DNA of 64,000 nt from Bugula neritina (lineage: Eukaryota; Bryozoa; Gymnolaemata; Cheilostomatida; Bugulidae). Positions 24,356 through 37,315 of this stretch are shown in pieces. Location of the stretch: positions 28,129,628-28,193,627 of the forward strand of contig OZ037767.1 in the NCBI GenBank assembly GCA_964035545.1, written 5' to 3'. The position numbers were made by a program, and so were the translations under genes. Every line of letters starts with the position of its first letter. Position 1 is the first letter of the stretch. The notes under the pieces are model-generated. The model made no database searches. It was not told the DNA's origin and saw only the letters and a list, made by a program, of their open reading frames with translations.

Positions 24356-27300
24356 ATGGAGATACTCAACATAATTATATTACTAAGCAGTGTCTGCTAC
24401 AGTCACACATGTAAGTATGGAATATATGTTGGTATATCAGAATAATATTGTATGGCGGACATCATCTTAAAGAAACCAGTAATTAGCAAAGAATTACATC
24501 TGCTGTAATTGAAAACAGCAAACAACAAGGTGTGTAACACTAAAGAACCCTGCTACAAGCACAACATCCATTTTTAGGTGTATAAAGTAACAATTCAATG
24601 TAATATTATATTATTTTGAACTAGTGTATATTACCAAAAGAAGGCTTCAATAATATAATATAATAATTGGGAAATAAACGGGAAAATTATATTGCAGGTC
24701 ATATCCAGATGACATCTAAACAGAAATAATTTATGAGATTTATTTGTGCAAGAATTGTTTAATTACAAATTTTTCAATCTTTTTAAAATTAAATAGACAG
24801 TTGAAACATTTTAGCTCCAAATTTTCTATTAAATTTCTGCTTCTGACATTCAGTATAAAACTGAAACTGAAACGTTTATTGCAAATTTTGATAGCTGTTT
24901 ATATGACAATCCTCTCTCCATCCATCCCACCTGCTCCCCCCCCCCCTCTACTTATTACACCTGCAGCATTCATGTCATCCTGCAGCCTGAAATATTTAAC
25001 TGAGGTAAGAATAAAATTGTGGAAAAATGATAAAATTAACTGCACATTAAAACATCCAACAATGTTTTGATAGTTTAATAAAATTCTTGTAGAAAGATAA
25101 TATAGAGCTGCAGTTAATTCTTAAGTTTACTGAAAAAGGCATTCGTGATTTGACATTTAAACTACACAATTTCTTTTCCCCATCATTAACTTACAGTAAA
25201 AATATTCAACTTACAAGTCAATTATTTTAATTTGTGTCTTGCGTAGATGATTTGAGCACTGGCCAATGTCACAGATAAGAAACTGTAGCTTTAGACTTCA
25301 GTGCCAAGTGAAGACAACTTTGGCAACTTTCCAAAGCCACAGTACTTGAAACAAAACAGGGATAAATAAGTTGGGCTCCAAAGTTGAAAGTAGGTTGTGA
25401 GATGTGTCGGCTTAAATTATACAGCTTGCGAATGCTACATGGGTACACCCTGGATAAGCTAGAATACATAAAAACTCTTAAGAAAGCCTTAAGGAACGGC
25501 ATTACTGAGACAGCATAGAATAGAATATCTTGTACGAACAAAACTTGGTGATTATCAAAGAAAACCTGCAGAAAATAGAAATACAATTAAGGAAGTAACT
25601 ATAAACTGTAAGTTGTAAGAGAAAGATCTGATAATGAAATAAGACATAGTTTAGGCTAATCTTGTCACACTCATAAGTTAGCAATTTATTGACTACTTTG
25701 GGTGTGAGTCATCAGCACATATAAACCGTAAACTGTGCCGCAAAATAGGAGATGAATCAGAGAACATGCAGAGGCTATAGCTTGAGTTCTAAGATAGTAA
25801 CTTATTGTGCTATTGAGAGGTGTGAGCAATGGTGCCCCTTGTTCTTTTGCAGCCTTCAGAATTAGGGTTGATCATAAATCTGCACTCTAAGCTAGATCTG
25901 TGTTAGGAAAGTTCTAAAAATCTAAAGAATAATACAAAAGAGAAAGCTATGCTAAAATCAAAGAACCCAGGCTAAAGCTGAATTGGAAAACAACTATTTC
26001 TGTTAAAAAACATTTTAAACCGAAAAACAATAAAAAAGAAATGTTATGAGCTATTTTTGTAGTCTAGTCAGACTAGATAATGATGCGTAACATTTTATCC
26101 AGAGTTGAAAACAACTTTAAGTGTGTTTGAGAAATAATTATCCCCTGCTGGAATTTAAATTGCTGGTTGATATTTTGCAAGTTGGATAATCATAACCATA
26201 AGTCAAAATTGTGCAGAAGGGCTGTTTACGAGTAGATATAGCAAAACAAACCTAGATATACACTCATGTAGAGAAACTTCGCACCAATTTTTGTGAATAT
26301 ATATGGAAAACAACTCTTAATCTAGCGTAAATATATTCTAGGTTAATAAAAAAATTAATGTTTATCTAATGATTACCATATACTACATATATTTGCTTGA
26401 GTCTTTATACTAATAAATTAAAAATATGTTGAAAACACATTTGGCTACTTTATATCTTAAAATACCTATGCCTTCCTACCATTAAAAATATTTATGGCAT
26501 TTTATAGTTACAATATCATTTGCTGTTTTGTAGTTGAAATTGCAACTAACTTCCTGTCAGCTTGTTCCGGAAGAAACATCAACACAGAGGAAACAAGATG
26601 CCCGACAAGCTCCATAATTAAACTCAAATCTGTAACAATCTACGCATCACCCGACTCGACAGCAATAGAGGCAGCAGATAAACAGTGTCTTCAAGTCTCC
26701 CAATGCAAGAGAGTCATTCACAGTGAGTGGAGTGTCTAGCAGACATAGTCAGTAAGGTGTCACACAGTAGGGTATCACACAGTAGGGTATCACACAGTAG
26801 AATATCACACAGTAGGATATCACACAGTAAAGTGTCACACAGTAAGGTATCACACAGTAGGGTATCACACAATAGGGTATCACACAGTAGGGTATCACAC
26901 AGTAGGATATCACACAGTAGGATATCACACAGTAAGGTGTTACACAATAGGGTATCACACAGTAAGGTGTCACACAGTAGGGTATCACACAGTAGGGTAT
27001 CACACAGTAGGATATCACACAGTAAAGTGTCACACAGTAAGGTATCACACAGTAGGGTATCACACAGTAGGGTATCACACAGTAAGGTATCACACAGTAG
27101 GGTACCACACAGTAGGGTATCACACAAAAAGGGTATCACACAGTAAGGTGTCACACAGTAAGGTATCACACAGTACGGTATCACACAGTAAGGTATCACA
27201 TAGTAGAGTACCACACAGTAAGGTGTCACACAGTAGGGTATCACACAGTAAGGTGTCACACAGTAGGGTATCACACAGTAGAGTACCACACAGTAAGGTA

Positions 27301-30300
27301 TCACACAGTAGGGTATCACACAGTAAGGTGTCACACAGTACGGTATCACACAGTAAAGTGTCACACAGTAGGGTATCACACAGTAGGGTATCACACAGTA
27401 GGGTATCACACAGTAGGGTATCATACAGTAAAGTGTCACACAGTAGGGTATCACACAGTAAGGTGTCACACAGTAGGGTATCGCACAGTAAGGTGTCACA
27501 CAGTAAGGTATCACATTATAGTTGAGCCATCATTTTCAGGTTTTAACTAAAGGTAGTTTTAGTCATGTGTGTATAGTATACAGGAAATGCTAAACAAGTT
27601 AGAATTTGAGAAAACAACTCCTAATGTTAGGACAATGCTATTACAGTGTGCTGTTGAAGACCAATTGTAAGTGACAATGATATTATGGTAACAATGATAT
27701 ATTGATTTAATTTCTCTTCACCAAAAAATACAAATATTGCTCTTCACATTTTTTTAATATAAGCTATTGCATTACAGTTACCATTACCAGTGAACTATTG
27801 TGCATTCACCTAATTGAGAATTACTTGATATATAGAATTGATTTTACATTAAAATGGGAGTTGTATACCCAAAATAGCTTCCTAGCAAGAATGGACAACT
27901 CTCAAAAACTCCCAAAGTCGATATTCTGAATTAAATACAAAGCACAGTGAAAACAACAACTTCTTTATAATATTTCATATTCAATTTTAACATGTCTTAT
28001 ACTTATAAAGATTTCATTTGCAATATGCTTTGGCAGATGCCCGTGATTTTGGCTTATCTAAAGAATATCAACATCTATTTGCCTGGTTCCAAAACAAATG
28101 CGAAGGTAAGAATGTATGTGATGGTGGAATGCTGCCGTTATGGTGGGCGCTGACGGGAAATATCAAGGACGACGCTGGGCCATCCAGGAAATGCCCCGAA
28201 ATTGGCACTAAATATTTTACAGGAGTGTACGTGCATCTGGATTGCTTACGTAAGTGATATAACTTCAGCCTCTAACCAAAAACAATCTTCAATTAGGTAT
28301 GCAAATGAATTCAGCGGCTGGAGCTGGTGCATGGAATGGTGCCAAAGTAGCATATTTCTTCATCAATAATCTTATACTGAACTCACTATGGAATAGATTA
28401 GATCGCACTTTGAATGTATAGCTACAGATTCCATGATGCATTTTGATAGTTGGAGAGGAGGTAAACACGGTGCCCCCACCACCTGATACGACACCTAAAA
28501 CTAGGCCTACTACTCCTACTTCCACTACAGCCTTCCCTGTGTTCATACCAATATACCAGCCGTACCTGGAAGGACGAGAGAGTGAGTGGAGCATTAGTTC
28601 CTTTTAGTAACCTCTTTTCCAACCCTCAATTAACTAATACGGACATGTAGTGGAGCCCTTCTATGGTCCCCCTCCATGGTCCACACAGCGACACTTAAAC
28701 AATGCTATTATCCCACCACAATCCATCCTAATCCCAAGATTAGCTTGACTAATCATTACATATGAAAGAAATTCAAGTCCAAAATCCAACGGCTTTAAGA
28801 TCATAAACATGACAAATGTTTGCCGTGAAACCCATCTCACTGCTGACACTTTTATAAAACTGTCAATAAAGATGGGAGGCTAAGAATTTAATAGTCCTTT
28901 ACCTAAATGAAACCAGTGATGTAATATAATTATTTAAAATATAGAAAATGCAAATAGTATTCATTTGATTAGCATCCACGGTTTAGATTGTCATGAATTA
29001 AGCAGTGGACAGTAAATTGGTGTCGCAATAAGAAACTTTGCAAATATTAAACTATACATTATATGTATGCTGATACATTTGCTATGCATCGTAAGAGCAG
29101 GTTTTTACTAGAAGAAATACATATCCCTGCCACGTAATATAAAACATCTTGGCCACCTTTTAAAGGATATTTGCTACTGCAAAATACAAATTATGTTTAT
29201 CTCAATTCATACTTAACTAACTAATGCTCCGATACTAGTGCTCTGACTATATAAACTATATTATATAAAGTGCATATAATATATAATTTCAAACAGAGAT
29301 CATCCTGGCAGTGGCTATAGGGCTAGCCATAGCCATACTCATAGTGCTGCTCATTGTCCTCTACTGCTGTGAGAGATACAGAAATCACAAGAACTTCCTG
29401 AAGCTGTTGAGGTCTCTGGGAGCGCCACAAGCTCAGGACAACTACGATGATGACTACAGTAAGACTGAGACATGGACCAATGAGCCCATTAGTAAGTGTA
29501 CATGACACATCAATGTAAATTATTAGCAAGTATGAAGACATCAATAAAAACTGTCATCGGCTGCTTGGGTAGAATAGATTTCAATGACTGCTCTATATGA
29601 CACTAAGGTGCAGTAATGGAGAAATTAAGAAAAACCTATGTTCTAGATTAAAGATGTAGCAAAAGAAGTTATGTTCTCGCAAAAATTTCAATCCGGACCC
29701 CAAACCAAAATTTTATAAAGAAGTTTAAAGAACTTAGGCTATCTCAATTTCTCCACCACTGCTCCTAAGTGCTATAAGTTCCTTACTAAAGACTGCTTGT
29801 GAGATTGCTTTACATCTGAGTTGCAAGGTTACAATGAAGTCAAACTGCTTGGTCTCCCTTTGATCCCTCAAACTAAACGAAGACATCATTGTAGATCCGG
29901 ATGCTCTGGGAGAGTACACCGGAGTGAAACCAGACGAGTTCCTGACCATGACGAAGCAGACGATGGAGAACAGCGGACAGATAATGTATGAGTCAGCAAT
30001 AGGCAGCATGACTACTGGCAGAAGAAACAGCTGCTCCACACTCAACAGAAATAGTAGTTATGGGGGGTATAGCAGCCACCCGCATGTGGAGTCAGGATAT
30101 GTGAATAGAGCAATGGCTTACGATTCTGGTGAGTACAAGAGTATTTATATAAATGCTGATACCTTCAGACACTTTAGTGGAATACAGGCTACTTTTGGCC
30201 ATTACCATTTCTAGAAAACTATTGACAATTTAAACATGCAACTTTCATACAAATTTAATGATGGCTGGAGAAACAAATGAGTCCTTAGAAATGAGAAGCC

Positions 30301-31831
30301 CAAATAAGCTGTCACAGTCCTTAGAAAATACATATTCACATAATCCTATATGATTTACTCCAAGCTCAAATTTGAAATTAACGCACAAAAACCTTCCCTC
30401 TGTTCTTATTAATTACCCAAATGTTTGCAAACCAGAAATGTCTTGTGCTACAAATTTCGCTGTCTAAATGTGTCAGCCATTTTGATGCCGTTTTCCTTCA
30501 ATAGCTGTGTTTTCTCGTAAACATCTCAATATGAACCAACCTTCACTCTGTTTAGCCTGTAATCTCAAGCTTTTAATCAGCTCTGCAAGCAAACTATACA
30601 CGAATGTTAAAACTCTTTTGAACTATAAAATTAGCAGTCAAATTTTAGTGCTTTATAAGCACATCTGACTATACCAAGATTGCTCGCTGATAGTTTACTA
30701 GAAACAGTTGATACATAGATCAGAAAAGTGTCAAAAATCTCATGTCAAGAGTCTCTATAATATAATATAGCTTAGCAAGTTGAACTTAGATTTCTAGACT
30801 AACGAGTATGAAAATATCCCACAGGAACGGAACAACCCTTCATTAAGATAAATGTCTACATGCCTGTCAATTATAATACTCTATAACAAAGTCAAGTCTA
30901 CCTATATCTGCTCCAGTTTCTCTCTTTAAAACCATGAAGTGAGATCTTGCAGGCAATATAATTGAGTAATTTGCTATTTATTAGTCAATTTAGATTACAC
31001 TCTGCAGTCTACAATATAGGACCTATGAATAATTCTAACATAATAGCCATAAGGAACCCTCAGAGAAACTATTTCATTGGTTGCAACAAATATAATATGA
31101 AATTGTAAGCAAAGGCATGAGCTATTTAGGGTATTGAAGTGGCTTGAAAGTTTACCATAGTCACTTCCTACCTAACCCATGCACTTGAGTTAATATGACT
31201 GAAAACAACTGCAAAAATGTACAATAAATATACAAGTGAGATTTCCTTGCAGCCAATCAGAATTAGGTATGTTAATAGTAGAAAACCAGGTTTTTCGCTA
31301 ATTTTAGAGGAAAACTTGGATCTAGAGGAAAGAATGGCGGCTACTTTGAACGTCCATGATGAGACAGAGGAGGAGGATGGGGTGAGTGAGTCAGAAGATG
31401 CAGGCGAGTATGTAGAGAGAGCAGACGGATATGAAGAGAGAGCAGAAGGATATGTAGAGAGAGCAGACGGATATGAAGAGAGAGCAGAAGGATATGTAGA
31501 GAGAGCAGAAGGATATGTAGAGAGAGCAGACGGATATGAAGAGAGAGCAGAAGGATATGTAGAGAGAGCAGACGGATATGAAGAGAGAGCAGACGGATAT
31601 GAAGAGAGAGCAGAAGGATATGAAGAAAGAGCAGATAAATCCGATGACAAGGTAGATGAGTACGATGACAAGGTAGATGAGTACGATGACTTCCACGAGG
31701 AATATTCTGACGACACTTTCACGTCGTTATCAGATGAAATCTGGCAGTCCATTTCCACGCCAACCATGAGTGGAGATCAGCAGATCCAGGAGATGGCAAG
31801 AGAACTGGAACCGAAGACTGACATTTCATAA
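24356..31831 (+). CDS. SLR4: SUEL-like receptor with a long tyrosine-repeat cytoplasmic tail
   Basis: Exons 24356-24410, 26534-26722, 28037-28249, 28450-28581, 29297-29491, 29895-30128, 31308-31831; six phase-1 introns; 513 residues. Order: signal peptide; eight-cysteine domain over exons 2 and 3 (C-SGRNI, QC-KRVIH, then KC-EGKNV-C, LPLWWAL, KYFTGVYVHLDC, where KYF matches the SUEL KYL motif); Thr/Pro stalk ending FPVFIPIYQPYLEGRE; transmembrane helix (AIGLAIAILIVLLIVLY) with CCERYRN, LGAPQAQ; exon 6 with EYTGVKPDEF and SGQIMYES. Exon 7 starts EENLDLEERMAATL, as in relatives, but then adds 11 heptads of the GYEERAE/GYVERAD type and a D/E/Y-rich end. The Cys-Cys beside the membrane is a likely palmitoylation site. 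Tail signalling through phosphotyrosine is inference. Confidence 0.88.
26751..27521. repeat. 15-bp minisatellite in SLR4 intron 2, about 51 copies
   Basis: Unit GGTATCACACAGTAG with GTATC/GTGTC/ATATC and TAGG/TAAG variants. One length break occurs near 27126. Because 15 is a multiple of three, long open frames run through it on both strands; they have no codon variety and are not genes. The array begins about 30 bases after the exon 2 donor. Confidence 0.95.
31383..31640 (+). repeat. 21-bp coding repeat in SLR4 exon 7
   Basis: Eleven units of a 21-bp repeat encoding GYEERAE, GYVERAE, GYEERAD or GYVERAD. It stays in the exon frame and every unit keeps its tyrosine. Near-identity of units points to recent expansion. 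Confidence 0.9.
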
Positions 31832-32984
31832 AGTAGAGCCCAACTAATGAAACACCATGTTTCTATATTGAACATGAACACAGACAGCACAGAAACAATG
31901 CGACAGCCACTCAACTCAATGGTGTCTGGTCAACAGTCCCTGTAGAATTCCTGCATCAAGTTATGTAATACAGAGTCTAAGAAGTTTATAATTATGGCTC
32001 TTCGTGACCTACAATATGCTTGGCAAAATTGAAACAGAATCAATAACCATTAGGCACAAATTAGATGCTATTATACACTGGAAATAGTGACTGTCAGCAT
32101 ATATGCTTGAGCTCTGGTGGTACTAACTTGTATACAATTTCAAATTACTGTATACGTATATTAAATCAGTATAAGTATTTTTCATAGTTCTATTAGACTA
32201 CAAGTAAGTTACTTTAAGTTGATGAGGTTGTGTTATAATCTTTGTAGTATAGTAACTTACTGCAACACCGTAACAGTTGTTTACTTACTCTTAGTTATAT
32301 GTTATAATATGTAAACTTATTTTACTTGATACCTCTGAAGGAGCTTGCTTGCACTTACTAATTTTATTGTTTAACAAAATCAACGGTTGGGTAAGTAATG
32401 AAAACTTGCATATGATTTAAGATATAAATGTAACATTAACATAGCCATAATTACTGTTACGGATGTTATGCTCTAAAGTTTATGTTACATTATTTAAGTG
32501 TATATAACATCATAGTATTTATTATCATGGTCCTTATAAGATCAAATAAACTCCACGTCTACCCTGATTAATTACTTTTACGTGAATTACTGAAAAAGAA
32601 CTATGAATTATGTAGCTATAGAACCAGTTGGGTTTATCACTACTGCAAATCTTGAACTGCAGGAAACAGGTAAAGCCTATACACACACTAGCATTACAAT
32701 ACTGGAACATAATAGTGTATGTCATAGAAAAAAGTGACGTTTCCATGGCGACGAAAATTTATGAATTCACTGCTTAAGGATAGATTGGTTATCGTAATTC
32801 TATGTGCAGGAGATTTAGTGTAGACACACTCCAGTTCGTGGCTGAAATATCTACGGCTAGGGTGTGGTTCACTTGTACAACTAATTTACTTAATTTACAT
32901 CTTCGACCTGATTTAAATTAGCCAGACTTGGATTATATAATAAACTGTATGCATGCATCGTACCAAACAGTTGTGTAACAGATC
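31832..32984. other. SLR4 3' flank and SLR5 promoter region
   Basis: AT-rich, no further exon seen. A possible AATAAA lies at 32545-32550. The last 200 bases before 32985 should include the SLR5 5' UTR and promoter; no clear element can be named. Confidence 0.4.
32545..32550 (+). terminator. Possible poly(A) signal for SLR4
   Basis: AATAAA about 710 bases after the stop codon. In AT-rich DNA such hexamers are common, so this is tentative. Confidence 0.3.
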
Positions 32985-35900
32985 ATGGCGTGTAAAATAA
33001 TGCTGACCGCTGCCGGATTACTCATCACCCTGTCCATTGACCCTACAGAGTCGTGTAAGTATTGTAGCACTTCATCTAAACCTAACCTTAGAGTTATTGT
33101 ATATAACGAAACTCAAGAAAGTAACACCCTGTGTTTTGACAATCCGCGTGAGCTCCCAGTCTAACTAAGCAATTATATTGACAGACTTGCTGTGAGCATG
33201 TATTTCTATCTGGATGCTGAGATTATATAAGATTATTAGATACGAGATAAAATTGCATGTCACAACAATTCCCACTTTTCTGACATATTCTATTGTATTT
33301 GCTGCCACATTTTATTGTATTTGCTGCCACATTTTATTGTATTTTCTGACATATTCTATTGTATAACTATTGAATTGTTGTTGCGCAGTTGTGACTGGAG
33401 GGTTCAACTTAGTGGGCTGCCAAGGCAAGAACATACGGCAGCAGAAGTGCGGTGCAAGCAGCGCAGTGTATAACGTACAGTCTATTACCGTGCTCACCTC
33501 CTCTGATGTCAACTACATTAAAAATATTTCCAAGATAAGTAACAGGTGCCAGGTGGCAGAGCAGTGCAGAAGAACTATTCATAGTAAGTACCAGCGCAGC
33601 CCTAAAGTTTGCAGATCAACACAAGTGAGGAATTAGCTAACATGCTTGGCACGTGAATACAACTTTGTGTGCTGTTTCTTGAAGTAAACCCACCAATAGG
33701 TGTAAGGTTAAACTTGAAAAGTCTCTCAATACCTGACTAACTAAGGGTTCAAAACTCCTATTTTCATAAGTTGAGTTAGGGGGGGATAACTAATGACAGA
33801 AGTAGGGGTGGGCGTAGTGTAGCCCCAAACAATAGGCACTCATTTTATAAGATATAAATCTGTAGAGTATAATAACTCTTCATCAGAAATGTGCATCAGA
33901 TCTTGTAAGACTAAATTGAATTTGCAGAGTTGTGGTAGTCTTAGGAAAGCAATGTTTCAGTTGTCTTAGTGTTCATGGTACAGAAGGCTAATAGAATGAA
34001 TATAGAGACTTCCATTTGTGGGTGTAACACTACGTCTAGTAGTAGGTATTATAGTACGATATCTAGAAGAAATTACACTATTAAATATATCTAATACTAA
34101 AACATGAAAAATATACTTTGTAAAAAACTTATCAATAGACTTAAAAAAATACAAAATGCTTATATAATAAAAAGTATAACACTATATATAATGATATTAT
34201 TGTAATAGAACTAGTAAAGTATAGCAATAGACAGCGTATAACCCAAACTATCATAAATTAATTTAGTAAGAAGAATAGCAAACTATTGAGTAGAAAGTAT
34301 AAAATAGTAGAAGTAGTACTGCATGGGCACAAATTAACAACTGGCATTTAATTTGTGGAAAGAGAAACTACACAATATTCTCATAGGTGCGGGAGACTCA
34401 GGACTATCAGAGGAGTACCGCCATCTATTCAACTGGATACTTCACAAGTGTAACGGTAAGAAAACATGTGATGCAAACGCAACTATGCCAGAGTGGTGGA
34501 GAATAGCAGAAGACGATACTAACTGTGGAAATGGAAGAATACAACACATAGTAGGAGCTATAATAGACGTCCAGTGCAGAGGTGAGTACATGTCACATGT
34601 GGTTACTGCCTCACATACTTCACAATGACAACATATCTAAATCCGACAGCTATATCAAAGTTCAAGTATATGACTTTAGAAATTGTCTTCTCATGAACCA
34701 TAAAATGAGGTGGTCGGTACGTTGTGATTGGCCAGAGCATCCTATATCCACACACAAGTTTATCTACGGATATTGATCTCCATCCAGGTATGCAGTACTA
34801 GGTTATAACAATCTAATGCACCTTTACAGTTGGAGAAACAATACCCACATTCCTACCGCCAATAGACACAACTCCAAAGACCAGACCAACTACACCGACA
34901 ACAACCACGCCATTTCCTGTGTATGTGGATGTATACATGCCTGGACTGGAAGGGAGAGAGAGTAAGTAAACTCATTTAATGCTACTTGTGTGATCAATGA
35001 TATGTGTGATAGGACTATTGTCTGGCAGTGATGTAATACCAATAAACAATAAACCGTTCTATATTAGGAATATATAGATAAATTTTATAGCATTGTAACA
35101 AATTTTCTAAATCAATCTTAACAATCTGCCAAAAATACTCACTTGTAAATTTAAACTTTGCTGAAGTTCATAACGGTTTTTTGTGAAAACAAGAGATGAG
35201 AGAATGACTATGAGTATGTAAGAGAGCATGTAGAGGGGTGAATAAGAGCAGAGGGGGGCAGAAGGGTGGATAACAGCAGAGGAGATAGAGGGGTGGACAA
35301 AAATACACATGAAGAGAACTATGCTTGCAGCCCTCTGTTAGACCATAAGATTCAGACTCCTAGCTCTGTCTTTTCTAGACATTCTATAATCTACTTATAA
35401 TGAGAATATATATTAGCCCTTGCATAGCAATTAGTTCTGGAGATAGATTACATGAATGTAATAGATTTATACTAGCTACTAATCTGAATGTATAAAGATG
35501 TCATCCTTAATAGTCTTATCTCTAAAATCTCACTTAAAGTAAAGAATGTCTACTCAGTAATAAGATTAGAATACTAATACACAAGAGTTAGAGGATGTTG
35601 TCTTTACAGTTTATACAGACTCTGGTGACTCTCTGAATATGCAGAGACAGTAACTCACACAAGCTAGTACTGTCTATTCACTTAGCTCTAAATACTTGAA
35701 CTATGTAACTATTGATTAGTTGGAAAAATATGCAATTCACAAATTTAGGGAGTTATGTTGTCCTGGATTATGTTGCCTGTTGTGTTACTATCACCACATT
35801 TCCACCATTGCATTATGCCAATGGATTTGTGATTGCCTAATGGAAACTGTTACATCGAAGGAAATCACAACCATAAGTTAATGCAAACTGGGCATCCATT

Positions 35901-37315
35901 CGCATAATGACAGTCATGGAAACAGAGTGTATTTGCAGAGAGTGCAGTAGCTGATGGGAAATGAAAACAGCAGTTGATTGAGCACATTTACTTGTAGAGA
36001 TCATACTGGGAGTTGCGATAGCCTTGGCCATAGCAATACTAATATTCCTACTCATAGTGTTATACTGCTGCGAGAGTTACAGAAATCACAGGAAGTTTGC
36101 TAAGCTGCTGCGAATGCTGGGAGCCCCTCAAGCCCAAGACGACAATTTTGATGACTTTGAGGATTATGGGAAATCAGATGCATGGAGAGAGGAAACAGAT
36201 GCTAGTAAGTGCTTTTTGAAATACAGAAATAGAAATACTAACTGAATAATGGTGAATAGATGTCACATGAATTGTCTTTCCCTGGTAAATCTGCATTATT
36301 CGGGCCTTCAAACAGTAGATACAGTTTATATGGTCATAGAAATTACTCCAGTCAAATCGGAATAGATAGGAAAAGTAAAAACAGCTCAGTGAATTTGAGA
36401 AAATATAATACTACTTAGTCAACCTATTGTCTCTGGAAATGTCGTTTGTTAGAAGTTTACAAAATCTCAGACTAAGCCTACACCTGGCATGACATCACTG
36501 TGTCTATACACTGCGTAACTGTCAACTCCTAACATTATACACCACCATAATATTCTAAATGTTATTCTTTAGTGTGCAAAGTATGTCTGCTACACACACT
36601 ACCTCAACTCCCTTTTTAGATACTAAAATTACCTGTACAGAGAAATGTTTATGTATTCTTATTACTTAATACAGACTTCAAAGACTTAGGAGAGTACACT
36701 GGAGTCAAACCCAATGAGTTTCTAACCCTCGACAAGAAGGCCATGGAGAGTTCAGGGCAGATAATGTACGACACTCAGATGAGCACAATGACTACTGGCA
36801 GGGGAAACAGTTGCTCTACTATCAGTAGAAGCAGGATGTCTTCCCACCCCCCAACCAGTCCCATACACACCAACTATGGCTATAGTGAGGCACTAGACTA
36901 TGAGACGGGTTAGTTGCTTTCCTGCAATTCTACAAACTGTATTGACGTAATATATCATGTAAATACTTACTTAATTTGGATTTATCTTATCCCGTCTTAA
37001 TTACAGTATAAGCACAGTACAGTTGTATATTAGTATAATGTATAGGTAGAGGAAATGTAAGTTAGAAGTTGTATTATATATACTTATAAATATATTATAT
37101 AATATACTTATTTGGGAGTTGTCTTACATACCCTAAATACAACAACAGTATGGTAAGCTATTATACGTATATGAAATGTAAGACATGGCACATGGAGTTT
37201 AGTTTGTAGAATATGTATGATTATAAATATATTTACAGATGAAAACTTAGAGCTGGAAAGAAGGATGGCTGAGACATTGAATAAAGAGAATTTAGAAGAC
37301 ACATCCTACCACTAG
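32985..37315 (+). CDS. SLR5: SUEL-like single-pass receptor, full seven-exon form
   Basis: Exons 32985-33054, 33389-33583, 34387-34581, 34830-34961, 35998-36204, 36675-36908, 37239-37315; six phase-1 introns; 369 residues. Exon 1 is a signal peptide (IMLTAAGLLITLSI). Exon 2 has GC-QGKNI, KC, RC, QC-RRTIH; exon 3 has EEYRHLFNWILHKC, C-NGKKT-C, PEWWRI, NC, DVQC. SUEL hallmark YGR and DPC motifs are absent. The stalk ends in a conserved juxtamembrane piece (GLEGRE). The helix ILIFLLIVLY is followed by CCESYRN, LLRMLGAPQAQ and an acidic DDFEDYG segment. Exon 6 has GEYTGVKPNEF and SGQIMYDTQ; exon 7 is ENLELERRMAETL with a short acidic end. This is the cleanest reference member of the array. Ligand unknown; a cell-surface recognition role is inference from architecture. 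Confidence 0.88.
33276..33362. repeat. 23-bp imperfect tandem repeat in SLR5 intron 1
   Basis: Four alternating copies of CATTTTATTGTATTTGCTGC and TTCTGACATATTCTATTGTA type units just upstream of the exon 2 acceptor. Confidence 0.75.

Noticed and set aside
26714-27525. Open frame of 266 codons on the minus strand and matching plus-strand frames
   Set aside because: Pure translation of the 15-bp minisatellite; no codon bias, no domain, open in most frames, and it lies within SLR4 intron 2.
29895-30128. ITAM/ITIM signalling motif in the tails
   Set aside because: EYTGV and IMYDTM resemble such motifs loosely, but the residue two before tyrosine or three after it does not fit the consensus, and there is no paired YxxL spacing.
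31168-31767. Minus-strand SALSSYPSALS frame opposite SLR4 exon 7
   Set aside because: Antisense shadow of the coding heptad repeat; the sense frame continues conserved exon 7.
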